From Ochromonas danica (taxonomy: Eukaryota; Sar; Chrysophyceae; Chromulinales; Chromulinaceae), in assembly GCA_015146655.1 (NCBI GenBank), contig VKHL01000017.1, forward strand, positions 186,001 to 250,000: a stretch of DNA of 64,000 nt. The letters run 5' to 3'. The position numbers were made by a program, and so were the translations under genes. Shown here piece after piece: positions 31,219-42,857 of the stretch (the stretch's first letter is position 1; each line of letters opens with the position of its first letter). The notes under the pieces are model-generated. The model was not told the DNA's origin. It ran no database searches and worked only from the letters and a program-made list of their open reading frames with translations.

Positions 31219-33004
31219 TCAGTGGGATGGAGGGTCGTCTGGAAGGCCAGGAGTGATCGGCTCCGATTGTCCGTCCACATTGAGCGCCTTCTTGGGGTTA
31301 TAGAGCGTGTAGCGCTGATGACATGTCAGACAAAAAACTGTTAGATCAACATAAAGAAAAGGGGAAAATGAGATAAGAGCTCACATGTTCTTTGCATTCC
31401 ACAGGCCCAGGGTTGAGTTCAATCACAGTGTTCAGAGGGATTGACAAGTAAGGCGCTTCAGCACGAGAATTGCCCATATAGAATGCATAGATGATGCGCA
31501 GCACTGCTTGATGACCAATAATGAGCAGTGGTTCTTGGTGACGCTCCATCTCAATAATAATTGGCTCCAGCCTTGCGATCACATCCAAATAGCTCTCTCC
31601 ACGAGGATAGCGATAGGCAACCTTGTCCACATTCCTGCGAGACCATTCCTCAGGAAACGTCGCCTCGATCTCCTCATACGTCATGCCATCACATGAACCC
31701 GCAAACAGCTCGTCTAAATGATGCCATGCTCGAGGTCGCATCTGCATCCACTCATACTCTAATGTGGGATCCATCTCTGACTTGATCATGATCTTGTTTT
31801 GTTTGATGAACTGAGCCGTCTCCTTCGTGCGTCTCATCGTACTGGTCCATAGTCGAGCAGGCACATACCCACCTTGCTCGTCCTTCACTATGTGCTTCTC
31901 CACAAACTCGGCCAGCTTCTCTGCATATCTCAAGCCATGCTCTGTCAATCCGCTATCGCCCCCGATGCGGCCCAAATCGTTGTACTCAGATTGACCATGA
32001 CGAGTAAGATAGAAAGAGTGGGATGTAGTGCGAAGGTTCATGATGAAGTTCACTACTTTCTGCATCAGATACCCCTTCACTCTGTTGACCACAAAGTATT
32101 GTTTTGCATGGTCGCACTTCATGTAAGACCAGCGAGACTCCTTGCTCTTGTTGTTTCCACTGTCAATTGGTTCGAATATCTTCTTATACAGGTCCACTTT
32201 CTTTCTGAAGTCTTTCTCCTGTAATGCAAACAGATCTTTCTGTGAGATGTCACCAGGGGGTTAATTGTGTTTGCTTGCTCACCGAGGCCTCGGCATCATC
32301 GCCCATGTAGTCCACTGAGTGGCTGACGGTGGTGCGATAATGCTTCGCTAAAAACTCCTCATCATCATTGGTGACTTCAATGAACATGACTTTAGCACCT
32401 GTGCTGTGCATCTATTCAGGAGCATAGCAGAGATATCGCAGAGTCATTCGCTGCAGAGAAATTAGAAGAGAGAAGCGAATATTACCATTGTGCGAAGATA
32501 TTCTCTACGATAATGAGTGGGGTTGGTAGAGTCCAGAATGACGATGCCATTGGTGTGCTCGTTCAGGAAGTTGATCATATCGTGGATGGCGGCTTTGTTG
32601 CACTCGTCACGAAGAGCCTTGGCTTCGACATTGTTGGGGTCGAACCACTCCGCGTCTTTCAAGCCACCACACATGCGCTGTCGGTACTCAGCGACATTGA
32701 AGACTTTAACCGGAACGGCGTGGAAGAAGGAAACGTATTTGGCCAGGCGGCCGGAGATGTGAGTCTTGCCACGGCCAGGCAGGCCGCAGAAGCAGAAACA
32801 GAACTTATCCTGAGAGATTGGGAAAATACTCAAGGGAATGGAGTTTTCGAGCACATGTCCAACAGCCGCCGCAGCTCCTGCAGGAAAGGAGGGAATGGAA
32901 TGTTCCATGAGGTGAGGAAGGAAGAAGTAGGAAAGACAAATCTCTCATTTAATGGATCGCCTACCTGGACAGTTCTGAGGATAACGATTTTCATTCGCTG
33001 ACAT
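31219..33004 (-). CDS. 6-phosphofructo-2-kinase/fructose-2,6-bisphosphatase, copy A
   Basis: Six exons. The start exon reads MSANENRYPQNCPG, and the last exon ends RYTLYNPKKALNVDGQSEP...SH at 31219. The kinase half shows the Walker A loop GLPGRGKTHI and downstream FNVAEYRQRM and ILDSTNPTHYRR. The bisphosphatase half is a histidine phosphatase with the phospho-acceptor motif LTRHGQSEYN, GGDSGLTEHG, arginine in TSTMRRTKETA, DGMTYEEIE and the second histidine in IIGHQAVLR. All catalytic residues are present, so the enzyme should both make and break fructose-2,6-bisphosphate, the regulator of glycolytic flux in the cytosol. It is head to head with copy B across 356 bases, and its phosphatase exon is nearly identical to that of copy B. 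Confidence 0.93.
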
Positions 33005-33360
33005 AATCTAGTTCTTGAGAGATCACAAAGGCCAGCCTCAAGTTGAACAAGGATTGGGATCACCCAGGCGAAGGAGAGTGAAATCACCTCTGAACAGCGA
33101 GGGAGGCACAGAGATGGCACAGCACAGCAGCAGCAGCCACTCACGATTGGGTTTTGCGCGGGGATGCCCACGTCACCAGCCCACCTCAAGCAATGCCTCT
33201 GGCTCGCCGGCAACAGCAAAAGACGAGTTTTATCATTGAAGAGACGAGATACTTGACAGCAAATGGCGACTTTCCTTTCGTGCCAGTTTCGGTTTGGGTG
33301 CCTTCTTCCTGGAGGGTCGGAATCAGATCGCGACGGACAAGTTGAGGAGAGACAAATAAA
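33005..33360. promoter_or_regulatory. Divergent promoter between two PFKFB genes
   Basis: A 356-base spacer between the ATGs of copies A and B. A continuous minus frame crosses part of it without family features, and I treat it as non-coding. A single regulatory region could drive both paralogues, which would be relevant if they act with different kinase/phosphatase balance. Confidence 0.45.
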
Positions 33361-35130
33361 ATGAGCTCTCAAGAGAACTATATTGCTCGCAGGATGAGTC
33401 ATAGTCTATCCTTCTCCGGAGGTGGGATGTTCAATCCGTTGCCTCAAAATGCTCCAGGTGAGTGAGGAAGACGACTGGATCTTGTCTGTCTGTCTGGGTT
33501 GGTGTTGACTGTCAGGGTGAATGGCATAGGAGCTTCTGCGGCTGTAGGACACACTTTGGAAAACTCTATCCCACTGAGCATTTTTCCTGTTGCACCGGAT
33601 AAGTTCTGTATTTGTATCTGCGGACTTCCCGGTAAGTGCCTGTGGGTAGAACTTGAAGCGAGGGTTAATGTGTTAATCCCTTGCACCTCTGTTACAGGCC
33701 GAGGGAAAACTCATATTTCAAGGCGTCTTGGAAGGTATTTGGAGTTCTTCCATGCTGTGCCGGTGCTGGTCTTGCATGTGGCTGACTATCGGCGCAAGCT
33801 CTACGGGGACTACCACGTGGCGGATTGGTTCGATCCGCTCAACGAAGAAGCGGCTACTTTGCGTGAAGCTTGTCAAACTGCTGCAACTAGCGATATGGTT
33901 GAATTTCTTAACAAGCACCCTAATGGAGTGGCTATTCTGGACTCGACCAATGCTACTTTCATCCGCAGACAGCGACTGACCAACCAGGTAGAGTAGTGGA
34001 CCACAATCCCGACATGCTCGCCACTTAACTTATTTTCATCTAATGCACCATAGATCCGTCCAACGGGGGCTAAAATTATGTGGATTGAAGTGATCAATGA
34101 AGACGAGGCATTTCTTGCCAAGCAGTACGAGGACACTGTTACCACTTCGCCCGATTATGCAGGCATCCAAAGTGCTGCAGCCTTCTTAGATTATCGAAAA
34201 AGAGTGGATATTTTCCGGTCATTTTTTGAGACTATTGCTGATCCTCAACTAGAACATGAAAAAGTTGAGTCTCGCTGGTCTTACATGAAGTGCGACCATG
34301 CAAAACAATACTTTGTGGTCAACAGAGTGAAGGGGTATCTGATGCAGAAAGTAGTGAACTTCATCATGAACCTTCGCACTACATCCCACTCTTTCTATCT
34401 TACTCGTCATGGTCAATCTGAGTACAACGATTTGGGCCGCATCGGGGGCGATAGCGGATTGACAGAGCATGGCTTGAGATATGCAGAGAAGCTGGCCGAG
34501 TTTGTGGAGAAGCACATAGTGAAGGACGAGCAAGGTGGGTATGTGCCTGCTCGACTATGGACCAGTACGATGAGACGCACGAAGGAGACGGCTCAGTTCA
34601 TCAAACAAAACAAGATCATGATCAAGTCAGAGATGGATCCCACATTAGAGTATGAGTGGATGCAGATGCGACCTCGAGCATGGCATCATTTAGACGAGTT
34701 GTTTGCGGGTTCATGTGATGGCATGACGTATGAGGAGATCGAGGAGACATTTCCTGAGGAATGGTCTCGCAGGAATGTGGATAAGCTGGCCTATCGCTAT
34801 CCTCGTGGAGAGAGCTATTTGGATGTGATCGCAAGGCTGGAACCAATTATTATTGAGATGGAGCGTCACCAAGAACCACTGCTCATTGTTTCTCATCAGG
34901 GCATCTTGCGCATCATCTATGCATTCTACATGGGTCTGAGTCGTGCTGAAGCACCCTATGTATCCATTCCTTTGAACACAGTTGTGCAGCTGGGTCCTGC
35001 AGCATATGGTTGTTTTGAGCAGCGCCATCGTTTATATGCTCCATCGAAGGCTTTACCTAACGATGGCCAAGCGGAACCTCACAAGAAGACTGCTCATTAC
35101 GTTGCTGACGACGATCCCCAATCCCATTAG
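33361..35130 (+). CDS. 6-phosphofructo-2-kinase/fructose-2,6-bisphosphatase, copy B
   Basis: Four exons, start MSSQENYIARRMSHSLSFSG. An extra intron relative to copy A interrupts the Walker A loop (CGLPG|RGKTHI). The kinase half (FHAVPVLVLHVADYRRKLYG, AILDSTNATFIRRQRL) is only about 55 percent identical to copy A. The phosphatase half from Glu-Ser-Arg-Trp-Ser at 34267 is identical to copy A for about 180 residues. Catalytic motifs LTRHGQSEYN, TSTMRRTKETA and IVSHQGILR are intact. The C-terminal tail (LGPAAYGCFEQRHRLY...) is unlike copy A. It is a bifunctional cytosolic regulator of glycolysis by homology. The contrast between halves points to gene conversion. Confidence 0.93.
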
Positions 35131-35884
35131 ATTATGTTGTTAGCCAAGCAGCTGTGTGATAAAGTAGACAATAGGTATGCCACTGGTCTTTGTCAGTAAG
35201 AAATGGATCGTGTGTATTAATCCGCTCTGTTTGTATTGTGTGGGTTGGGTCTCCAGTACTGTACTTCCAAAACTAACTATTTCCTTTCTTGCATATAATT
35301 ACCATTACAGGTTTTATTCCTCTAAGACTTCATTTGAGCAATTTGGAGACATCTTTGTCTTCACTTGGCGGTTAGACTTGGGTTCTTTTGAGCTTGCTGT
35401 CTGCTCCAAGTGAGACGCTTTCTCCGCCGATACTTCAACCATCTCTTCCTTCAAGCAATTGACCATGACAGCGCGTTGGTGGCTCTGGGTTCGCTGGTTT
35501 TGAGGTGGTAGTTCGAACGACCAAATCACGTATGGATATAACTCGGAGCTTTTCTTCATGCGATGTTGCAGAAGTTCTCCTTCTCAAACCTCTCGTTTTA
35601 AATAAACTTCGATGCCGTCTTCATCCACTTTAGTGGGACGATGACATTCTTCATGAAAGGCCTTCCCTTTTCTATCACTTGAGCAGTAATACACTTTGTC
35701 TCCGTGATAATCTCCTACTGTAGTCTAGTGGAGGAGATAATATCGGGGACATGTTGCTTTATGGCGTTGTTTTGGTTTGGAGGAGAGAACTTCAAGTCAA
35801 AACTTGGAAAAGGTCCCTTTTCCGGTGGGTTGTTCTGCTGTTTGTAGCGAAGAAACAGTTTCTTACTACCACCCACACAGCACG

Positions 35885-35944
<60 letters not shown>

Positions 35945-36199
35945 CAGCAGCAAGTCAAGTGGCACCAGCCGAGGCAGGCCAGCCCAAGCAACAACAACAA
36001 CAAGAAGCGCACAAGAAGAAGAGAAAAGGAAGTAGAAAAGAAGGACAGGAAGAAGAACTTGAAGCTATCCCAGGGCTCACCGGCGATCAATTCTTTCTCT
36101 TCCTTGATATTTCTCATTATTCTCTTTCTCCGCTTGTTTCTTATTTCATAGTTCTCATAGTTCCCGTGAATATTTCTGTTATTCTCTTTTGAATCTCAA
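35131..36199. repeat. Intergenic region with GACA microsatellite
   Basis: It contains a CAGA/GACA tetranucleotide array at about 35883-35943 (roughly 15 units) and a purine-rich stretch after it. A possible broken minus-strand coding segment (35314-35718) is listed separately. The open frames rich in Asp-Arg-Gln-Thr or Val-Cys-Leu-Ser come from the microsatellite and are not genes. The last bases before 36200 form the promoter of the third PFKFB gene. Confidence 0.75.
35314..35718 (-). pseudogene. Possible degenerate or partial gene, unrecognised
   Basis: One minus-strand frame is coding-like over about 130 codons: GDYHGDKVYYCSSDRKGKAF, then HEECHRPTKVDEDGIEVYLK, a TGA codon, and further MKKSSELYPYVIWSFELPPQ... 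to a TAA at 35314. A 36-base GT..AG segment around the TGA could be removed in frame, but that is shorter than any other intron here. No start codon or 5' exon is found. The Cys/His pattern hints at a metal-binding module. It is either the remnant of a gene or the 3' exon of one whose start I cannot see. Confidence 0.3.
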
Positions 36200-38057
36200 A
36201 TGACAGTCCTCGAGGAGATTTGGAATCTTCAAAAACGGAATCCCCGTTGGTCTATTGCCCTTTCTGTGTCTTGCATTGGCAGTCTTTTTGGATATTTTAT
36301 TTATGGTTATATGCGCAAACAGCCCCAGCATTTGGTCAAAGATGGTCACGAGAAGGAGTTCCGAGGAAGGAGGAAGAATCGATCTGGTCTGACAAGTAAT
36401 CGCTCGAGCCGTAGTGAAGATCGATCTGAAAGGTCTCCGAGCTTCTCTAAATCACCAAGCTACTTCGAGCTGGCAAAAGATGATTGTGCTCCCGCCCCCA
36501 CAGTGCCCGCGTGGACCTCTTTGGGCTTGGAACAGCCACTCGTGATCGCGATGGTGGGGTTGCCTGCCAGAGGGAAGTCTTATATTGTGAAAATGATAAT
36601 GAGATATCTAAAGTGGACAGGATTTGAGTGTAAAGTCTTCAATGTGGGCTCCTACCGCAGACAGGTACAGTTTACTGTCCACGCACTCAATTGCCCAATT
36701 CTAACACTTCTACCGCTTGATACTCCGCTGTTAGATTGGATTGGCTTCTGCAGATAGTCATTTCTTCGACAATTCTAATCCTGATAACCAGAAAATCAGA
36801 GAAAATTTGGCCATGGCGGTGCAGGAGTCCATGTATGTGTGGTTGCATGGATCGAAAGAAGAAAAGCGCCGTATTGCCATTTTTGACGCAACGAACACAA
36901 CGCAAGAGCGAAGAGTTGCTTTGGCACAACGTGCTCGCAAGGAAAACGTATTTCTTCTGTATGTTGAATCGATATGTGACGATGAAGCTGTGCTGACAAG
37001 AAACTATGAGTTGAAGCTTCAAAACGATGATTACAAGAATATGGATCCTATCAAAGCTCGCGTTGACTTCATGGATCGTGTCAAAGCGTATGAGAAAGTA
37101 TATGAGGTGAGTTCTCGTTAAGTTGATTGTATTATGGTGTTCTCTCATGATATCTTTGGATTTGTAGACCATTGTCGACGACGAGGACGGTGGAAATATC
37201 TCTTATATCAAGCTAATCAACGTAGGTCAAAAAGTGATCACTCGCAATTGTCATGGTTATCTTCCTTCCCAAGTAGCGTTCTATCTGCAAAACGTGCACA
37301 TTCAGCCGCGCAAAATCTATTTGACTATTGTCGCTGAGAATATTGAGGTCTTATTGGGAGAAGATATGTATGTCGCAGGAAAGGAGTCTGGTGTTTTGAC
37401 TGATGAAGGCAAAGAATATGCTGAGCTGTTGGTGTCTTACTTGAAGTATGAACAAGATCATGAGCTGAGGGAAGCAGGGAAGGATATCTTTGTTCTGAGT
37501 GGTACGGGAAAGATTCATTACCAATCCGTGGCCTCTCTAAAAGAGGCCAATTTCCAAGTTTTCCATACGCCTCTTCTCAACGAATTACGTGGTGGAGATT
37601 TGCACGGTCTGAGTAAAGCAGAGATTAAGGTATCGTAACCTCCTGTTCTTATTTTCTCCTTCTTTTGCTCAATATTACGATTGCTTAGGCCTTATATCCT
37701 GCTGAATACGACAAACGCCTGAACGACAAGCTAAACTATCGCTATCCTGGAGTTGGGGGAGAGTCTTATTTGGATGTGATCGAGCGTGTTCGACCAGTCA
37801 TCATCGGTTAGATTGTTCTCTTTTCAGTTGATTGCAATTATCCTGACTCATGTGTGATTTTCTCAGAATTGGAACGACAAAGACGAAGCATCATGGTTGT
37901 TTGCCACTTGGCTGTGTTGAGATGCATCTATGCCTACTTTATGGGAGTGCCTTTACCAGAAATTCCTGTCAAGCCTTTCGATCGACATAAGGTCTATGAG
38001 CTTTCGCCTGGGCCATTTGGCTGTTCTTGCTCCGTGGTGCAGCCGACACTTTCTTAG
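36200..38057 (+). CDS. PFKFB paralogue C: membrane-anchored, phosphatase-dead
   Basis: Five exons, ATG at 36200. The N-terminus has a hydrophobic segment (about 19-36, IALSVSCIGSLFGYFIYGYM) followed by a basic Ser/Arg region, so it is likely anchored in a membrane. The kinase half is well conserved: Walker A GLPARGKSYI, FNVGSYRRQ, IAIFDATNTTQERR. The bisphosphatase half keeps the fold (RKIYLT..., YRYPGVGGESYLDVIERVRPVI, VCHLAVLRCIYAYFMG). However, the phospho-acceptor motif T-R-H-G-E/Q-S is replaced by T-I-V-A-E-N, and the TSTxxRT arginine site reads LSGTGKIHYQS. The phospho-acceptor histidine and both arginines are therefore gone. The expected activity is kinase only, raising fructose-2,6-bisphosphate. 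The C-terminus ends FGCSCSVVQPTLS. Confidence 0.9.
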
Positions 38058-39051
38058 TTCAGCATGCCAGCTATCATTTAATTGGGAAAATCATCCTTTA
38101 CGAGGAGAAGTTTGCGGGATTTTAGTGCATCATAGCCTCGAAGGAGTGGGACATTAGAATACCTTGGAACTGCATGTTTTTGAGGTTGCTGGAAGATGTG
38201 CAGATGTTGGTGATTCTATCTTCGGGTAGGAATGCGTTCTGTTTGAAGGTCCCTTTGTGTATGTGTGCATGTCTGTTGGGAGAAGCAGATATTGGTATGC
38301 TTCTCTTTCCATTGTACTTGCTATCTGTGTGTACAAATCAAATGCGTTCTTTTCACTTGTCATAGTGTTCGAAGTGAAAACAATTTTGAGATAGTAAGGG
38401 CAATGAAGTGAGTATGTAATGAATACTGTTCTCTTCCACTTCACTCTTGATTACTGTCAAGGTTAGGGCATCGTCTCGCATGGTCTGTTTAGGAAGAGGC
38501 TTGCTTGCTGGAATAAATAGAGTGTACACGGCTAAGAGAGGTTCGTCTAAAGCAGAGAGGAAAGTCGCGTGAGGTGTCTGACCCAGTCAAAACCTGCTCT
38601 AAGATTACGGACTTGTCTACAAGTTCATAAGGCGGGTGAGGTGCTGGACAACAGACATGTGAAGAAGACTACATCAATACTAATCAAGGGGTGCAGAAGT
38701 GTTAAGTTCTCCCCCCGCTGTTTATTTCTCTTGACTAATAAAACTTCAGGGAGATCTACCTCATTCTTTCGAACTTCCACGGACATATTTGAATAGTCCA
38801 GAGAAATGGAACGATCAAAATTACCTCTATAGTCGATTAGCTAAAAGATCTATGTTCCTCGAGTTATTATATTGCATTGCTTTGAGCAGTTTGTTTAGAT
38901 ACAGCAGGAGGTTGTGGTAGCGTAGAGAATTGATGCAGAGAACGTGCGAGAGAGAGAAGGTGCTGGCCTTTTTGTTGCCTCATCATGTGTTTGACATCCA
39001 CCTCTGCAACCATCAATCAAGTCAAGTCCAACTTCATTGCCCCATCCACAC
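38058..39051. other. Intergenic region, nothing recognised
   Basis: About 1 kb between PFKFB-C and the amino-acid permease. Short frames exist on both strands (for example minus 38154-38444 and plus 38569-38796), but none has family features or plausible splice partners. It includes the 3' flank of PFKFB-C and the permease promoter. Confidence 0.5.
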
Positions 39052-39241
39052 ATGTCCATGTTGACTAAAGTCAAAAACACTATTTTCAACAAATCCGCTG
39101 CTTTTCATATCTATGCACTTGGTAAGTGATTGCATTTGTTCTTCAAACCCAGGCTCATTTGATTGATTGTTCATTAACGATGATGACAGGGGTGTGCGTC
39201 ATGTGTGGAAAGCAAGCTGTAAAATGGCAACAAGGTGGTGA

Positions 39242-39275
<34 letters not shown>

Positions 39276-40823
39276 CTCGCTATTACTTTTCTCTCCTGAT
39301 CTCATCCGCTAAATTGATGTGATCATGTAGGATTTGGTCTGTGTGGCCTTTACCTCTTCTTGGTCGTCTCCGCCGTCTACATTGGCATGCACTTGGTGCT
39401 TACCTACAGTTTTGCCGAGCTGATCTCCATTGTGCCCTTCTCTGGCGGTGGTTATGCCTACTCTCGCTGCTCTCTGGGGCCCACAATCGGATACTTTATT
39501 GGGATGGTGGAGCTGGGCAAGTATATCTTATACACGGTGACCAGCATCAATCGTATTGGGCTCATTTTCCAAGACGCGTATGAGTTTGAAACAAAGTATG
39601 TTATCGCAGTTTGTGCGATTTTTGTGGCCTCCGTGAATATTCTCCATATGTTCAATCTTCGATTGATTTGGATGCTTGTCGGCATTCTGGGAGTAACTAT
39701 TGTTGCGATCCAATTCATGTTCGTCGTCGGAGCGATGGAGAAAGGCACAACAGACAATATGTCCCACTCTGTCTGGGAGAGTGACCCTCAGCTGTTCTTG
39801 AAAGGTCTTCCCTATACTTCATACCTCATCGTCTCTGCAGATGCTGTGCGTACTTGTGTAGATAACGAGGTGAGTCTGATCCATGTCAGTTTGGATGATG
39901 TGGTCTGTGTGTTTACTGTTATCTGATTGTTACATGTGATAGAGCAAGAAAGTGGTCCCAAGAGCTTTGATTGCTTCCTTGATTTGGTCTGCCATGATTG
40001 CCTTTGCCACTATTGTTGCGCAAAGTGCTTATTTCCCATCGGATAGCTCCCTGCTAACTGGAGCATATGCTTACAATGGAGGATTCACTGTGATGTTTCC
40101 TACTCTTGATGCTTCGCGTCTTCAGTTCTTCGCTCTCCCTGGAACCATTGGATGTTCCTTTGGCTTTCTTTATTGCTCAGCTCGTCAGATGCGATCGATG
40201 GCGTGCTCTGGTCTACTGCCCACTTCTCTGGCATGGGGACAGAAGAGCAGGAAAGTGGTCAATGCAAAGGAAGCAGTGAAGCTGGAAGGACAAGCTTTCT
40301 CTGTTGTTCCATCTGAAAGTGCATCTGAAGAAGAAACCTTGAGGGAATCAGACACAAAGCCTACTCTAGCTCTATTCGTGTGCTCTGTTCTTTGTGTTTC
40401 TCTGGCAATTGTGGGATATTATCTGATTGATGATGCTTCGGAGACATACCTCCACACAGTCTCTCTGCTCAGATGCATTCAATATGTCTTTATGATGATT
40501 GCCTACACGGCATTTGCGACTCGCTTCTCTGGTATGACGAGAGAGTTTCCTAGTCCTTTTGGCATTGCAGGAGCTTTATCAGTGCTTGGGTTTTTCATAT
40601 TAATGTTTGTTTCGAACTTGTACTATTATGAGGACAGTCGAGACCAAGGAATTGTGCTTGTGTTTTATTTCGTCGTGTCTTTGATTTACTATGTCTTTGT
40701 GGTTCAAAAGCGTCAATTTTTCTCTAAAGAAGAACAAGACAAGTTCCTGAAAGCATATGTCGTGAATGGTGGGTGAGACATGCTTTAGAGACTATAATGA
40801 CCTTCTGTTATAATAACAATATG

Positions 40824-40857
<34 letters not shown>

Positions 40858-41045
40858 CAGCAAATAGAGCGCGCAAAAATAGCAAACGTGACGCAAGTCA
40901 ATCGAGAACCTTGTTCTACTATCTCACTCGTGTTTGGAGTCGCAATAAAGTGAATCCAGGGAGAAGTAGAAGTGGCACGGGGACGAGGCCAAAGTCTCTC
41001 AAGGGGGCGTCGCGCAATTCCTCATCGTTGCAAGCTACTTCTTAA
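39052..41045 (+). CDS. APC-superfamily amino-acid permease
   Basis: Five exons (39052-39121, 39190-39234, 39331-39869, 39943-40768, 40861-41045) sum to 1,665 bases, a 554-residue frame. About twelve hydrophobic segments are visible. The first contains the glycine-rich unwound helix typical of the superfamily (ALGVCVMCGKQAVKWQQGFG). It is followed by the family phrase 'LVLTYSFAELISIVPFSGGGYAYSRCSLGPTIGYFIG'-like block around residues 60-100, which recalls ethanolamine and cationic amino-acid permeases. The last exon supplies a basic, Ser/Arg-rich cytosolic tail. The frame sum supports it, although it lies behind a TTG microsatellite intron. A likely plasma-membrane or vacuolar amino-acid or amine transporter; substrate unknown. 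Confidence 0.87.
39239..39276. repeat. TTGC tetranucleotide microsatellite in intron 2
   Basis: About nine TTGC/CTTG units inside the second intron of the permease gene. A TTG run of about eleven units (40823-40857) similarly fills the last intron and serves as its pyrimidine/T-rich tract before the CAG acceptor. Confidence 0.9.
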
Positions 41046-42050
41046 ATATCGTTTACTGCTTCTTATCATATTCTACTGCGAATAATATGTTATTTTGACT
41101 TCCATTCTCTCTCTGCAATTGATCGTGTTATATCTATGTTATGCTTTGTAATGACATATCACAGTTTCTATATTTACTCCGCATACTAGTATGTGCGATC
41201 TACTACTCAGTATGCAGTTCTACGAATCCTGTTATACATTTCGAATTTTTTATGTTTCTGTTCTTCCTGACTGTGCTGTGCATTGATTCTTGCAACGTGT
41301 GGAATTCAATGGCAGCGGAAGGCTTCAATGGCATTGTGTTGTTGTGATGGTGATGGTTGTGTTGCGTGTGCTTGCTTTATTCTCACCTATCTCAAAGGGT
41401 TGGAATGAGTTGTTGGGCATTAAGTTTGTTTCATTGCTCAATATGTTTTGAGTTCTTTAGTGGTTTCTATTGCTATTCTCTTGCTAGCCCCTTTAATCAA
41501 TGTTAATCAATATTAACCAGATGCTCGAGACGTTGTATCTGGCCCGACTGAGCTAACTAACTATTCATAGTCTATTTATTTAATGCTATTCATTGTAATA
41601 ATGCTACTGTAGATCCTGGTGATGGATTAGTTGTACTGTACGTGTAAATCAAAGATCTCTAACCCCACGCAGACTATTGTTACCCATTGTTAGACTATTC
41701 TATTGTTAGTGTATAGTTAAACTATTCTATTGTCAGTGTATTGTTATTCTATTGTTAGTCTATTGTTAGTCTATTCTATTGTCAGTGTCTTGTTAGACTA
41801 TTCTACTGTTAGTCTATTGTTAGACTATTCTATTGTTAGACTATTAGTGTATTGATGGTATAGTAAAACTATACTATTCTACAGTAAAACCCTTCAATGT
41901 GCTTGCAGTGGAAACGGTGTTGTATAAAACGCGTTTCCTCATGTGTTTCTGGTGTGGAGGACGAAAGAAAAGCCCAGCAGCAGCAGTCAGTCTGTCAAAT
42001 CCAATCTGAACACAATTAACAGAAGAGAATATCAGATAATATAAGAGAAG
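41046..42050. repeat. Intergenic region with CTATTGTTAG imperfect array
   Basis: The first half is AT-rich 3' flank of the permease without gene features. From about 41680 to 41870 there is an imperfect tandem array of ATTGTTAG/ACTATTCT words (periods near 10-20 bases). The final 170 bases are the proteasome gene promoter. Confidence 0.65.
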
Positions 42051-42857
42051 ATGGAGTCAGCCTTTGGTCTCGTAGGAAATGGGTAAGCCTTCTCCTGCTC
42101 TCCTCTCTCCTCTCTCCTCTCTCCCTGTGGACTCAGTCACAATCAACCTCTTCCCTGTCTGTCCTTTAGCTTCGCTTTACTTGTGGCGGATGCTTCCGCG
42201 GCACGATCCATCGTCGCCTTCAAGCATGACGAAGATAAGGTCTGTCTTCCTCCTCCTCCCCCTCCCACCCCGTCCCTCTCCCTTATTGAGGCTGTGTGTT
42301 TGTTGGCAGATTGTTGAGTTGGACTCTCACAAGCTAATGGTGGGCGTTGGCGTGGCCGCGGACTGCAAGAACTTCGGCGAGTACATCGAGAAGAACATGA
42401 AGCTCTACGAGCTCAACAATGACGTCAAGCTCTCGACTCATGGCGCGGCCAATTTCATTCGCGGAGAGGTGAGTACCCCTGCACTGCCTTGCTGCCCTCC
42501 CTCACTGAGACTCGACTGCTTCCTCCTCAGCTGGCCACTGCTTTGCGCCGTGGACCCTATCAAACCAACCTCATCCTTGTGGGCTATGACGCTATAAACC
42601 CCAACGACCCCGTCTCTCTCTATCATATGGACTACCTGGCCTCCCTCAGCAAGATCAACTTCGGCGCCCACGGCTATTGTGCACATTTTATATTATCCAT
42701 CTTCGATAGAGAATGGAAAGCTGGTCTCTCGCTAGACGAGGCGCTGGCGATCGTGCGCAAGTGCATACACGAGCTGCAGACGCGCTTCCTCATCGCGCAG
42801 CCCAACTTCGTCATTAAACTGGTTGATGCCCAGGGAATTCGTAAGATCTCCCTGTAA
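42051..42857 (+). CDS. 20S proteasome subunit beta-4 (PSMB2 type)
   Basis: Four exons (42051-42082, 42170-42239, 42310-42468, 42531-42857) sum to 588 bases, 195 residues, against 201 in human PSMB2. Diagnostic phrases are FALLVADASAARSIVAFKHD, FGEYIEKNMKLYELNND, LSTHGAANFIRGELATALRR, YQTNLILVGYD, YHMDYLASLSKINFGAHGY and LRKCIHELQ-like VRKCIHELQTRF. There is no propeptide and no catalytic N-terminal Thr-Thr, as expected of this non-catalytic beta subunit. It is part of the core particle that degrades ubiquitylated proteins. A GTAAG overlaps codons near the end (42841) and could be spliced to 42981-43250, adding a Leu/Cys-rich tail. The unspliced end KISL-stop matches the family length better. 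Confidence 0.92.

Noticed and set aside
35314-35718. Selenocysteine reading of the TGA
   Set aside because: No SECIS-like hairpin or selenoprotein family could be recognised; a small intron or decay is simpler.
35883-36117. Open frames rich in Asp-Arg-Gln-Thr or Val-Cys-Leu-Ser
   Set aside because: They are readings of the GACA microsatellite on the two strands and have no coding support.
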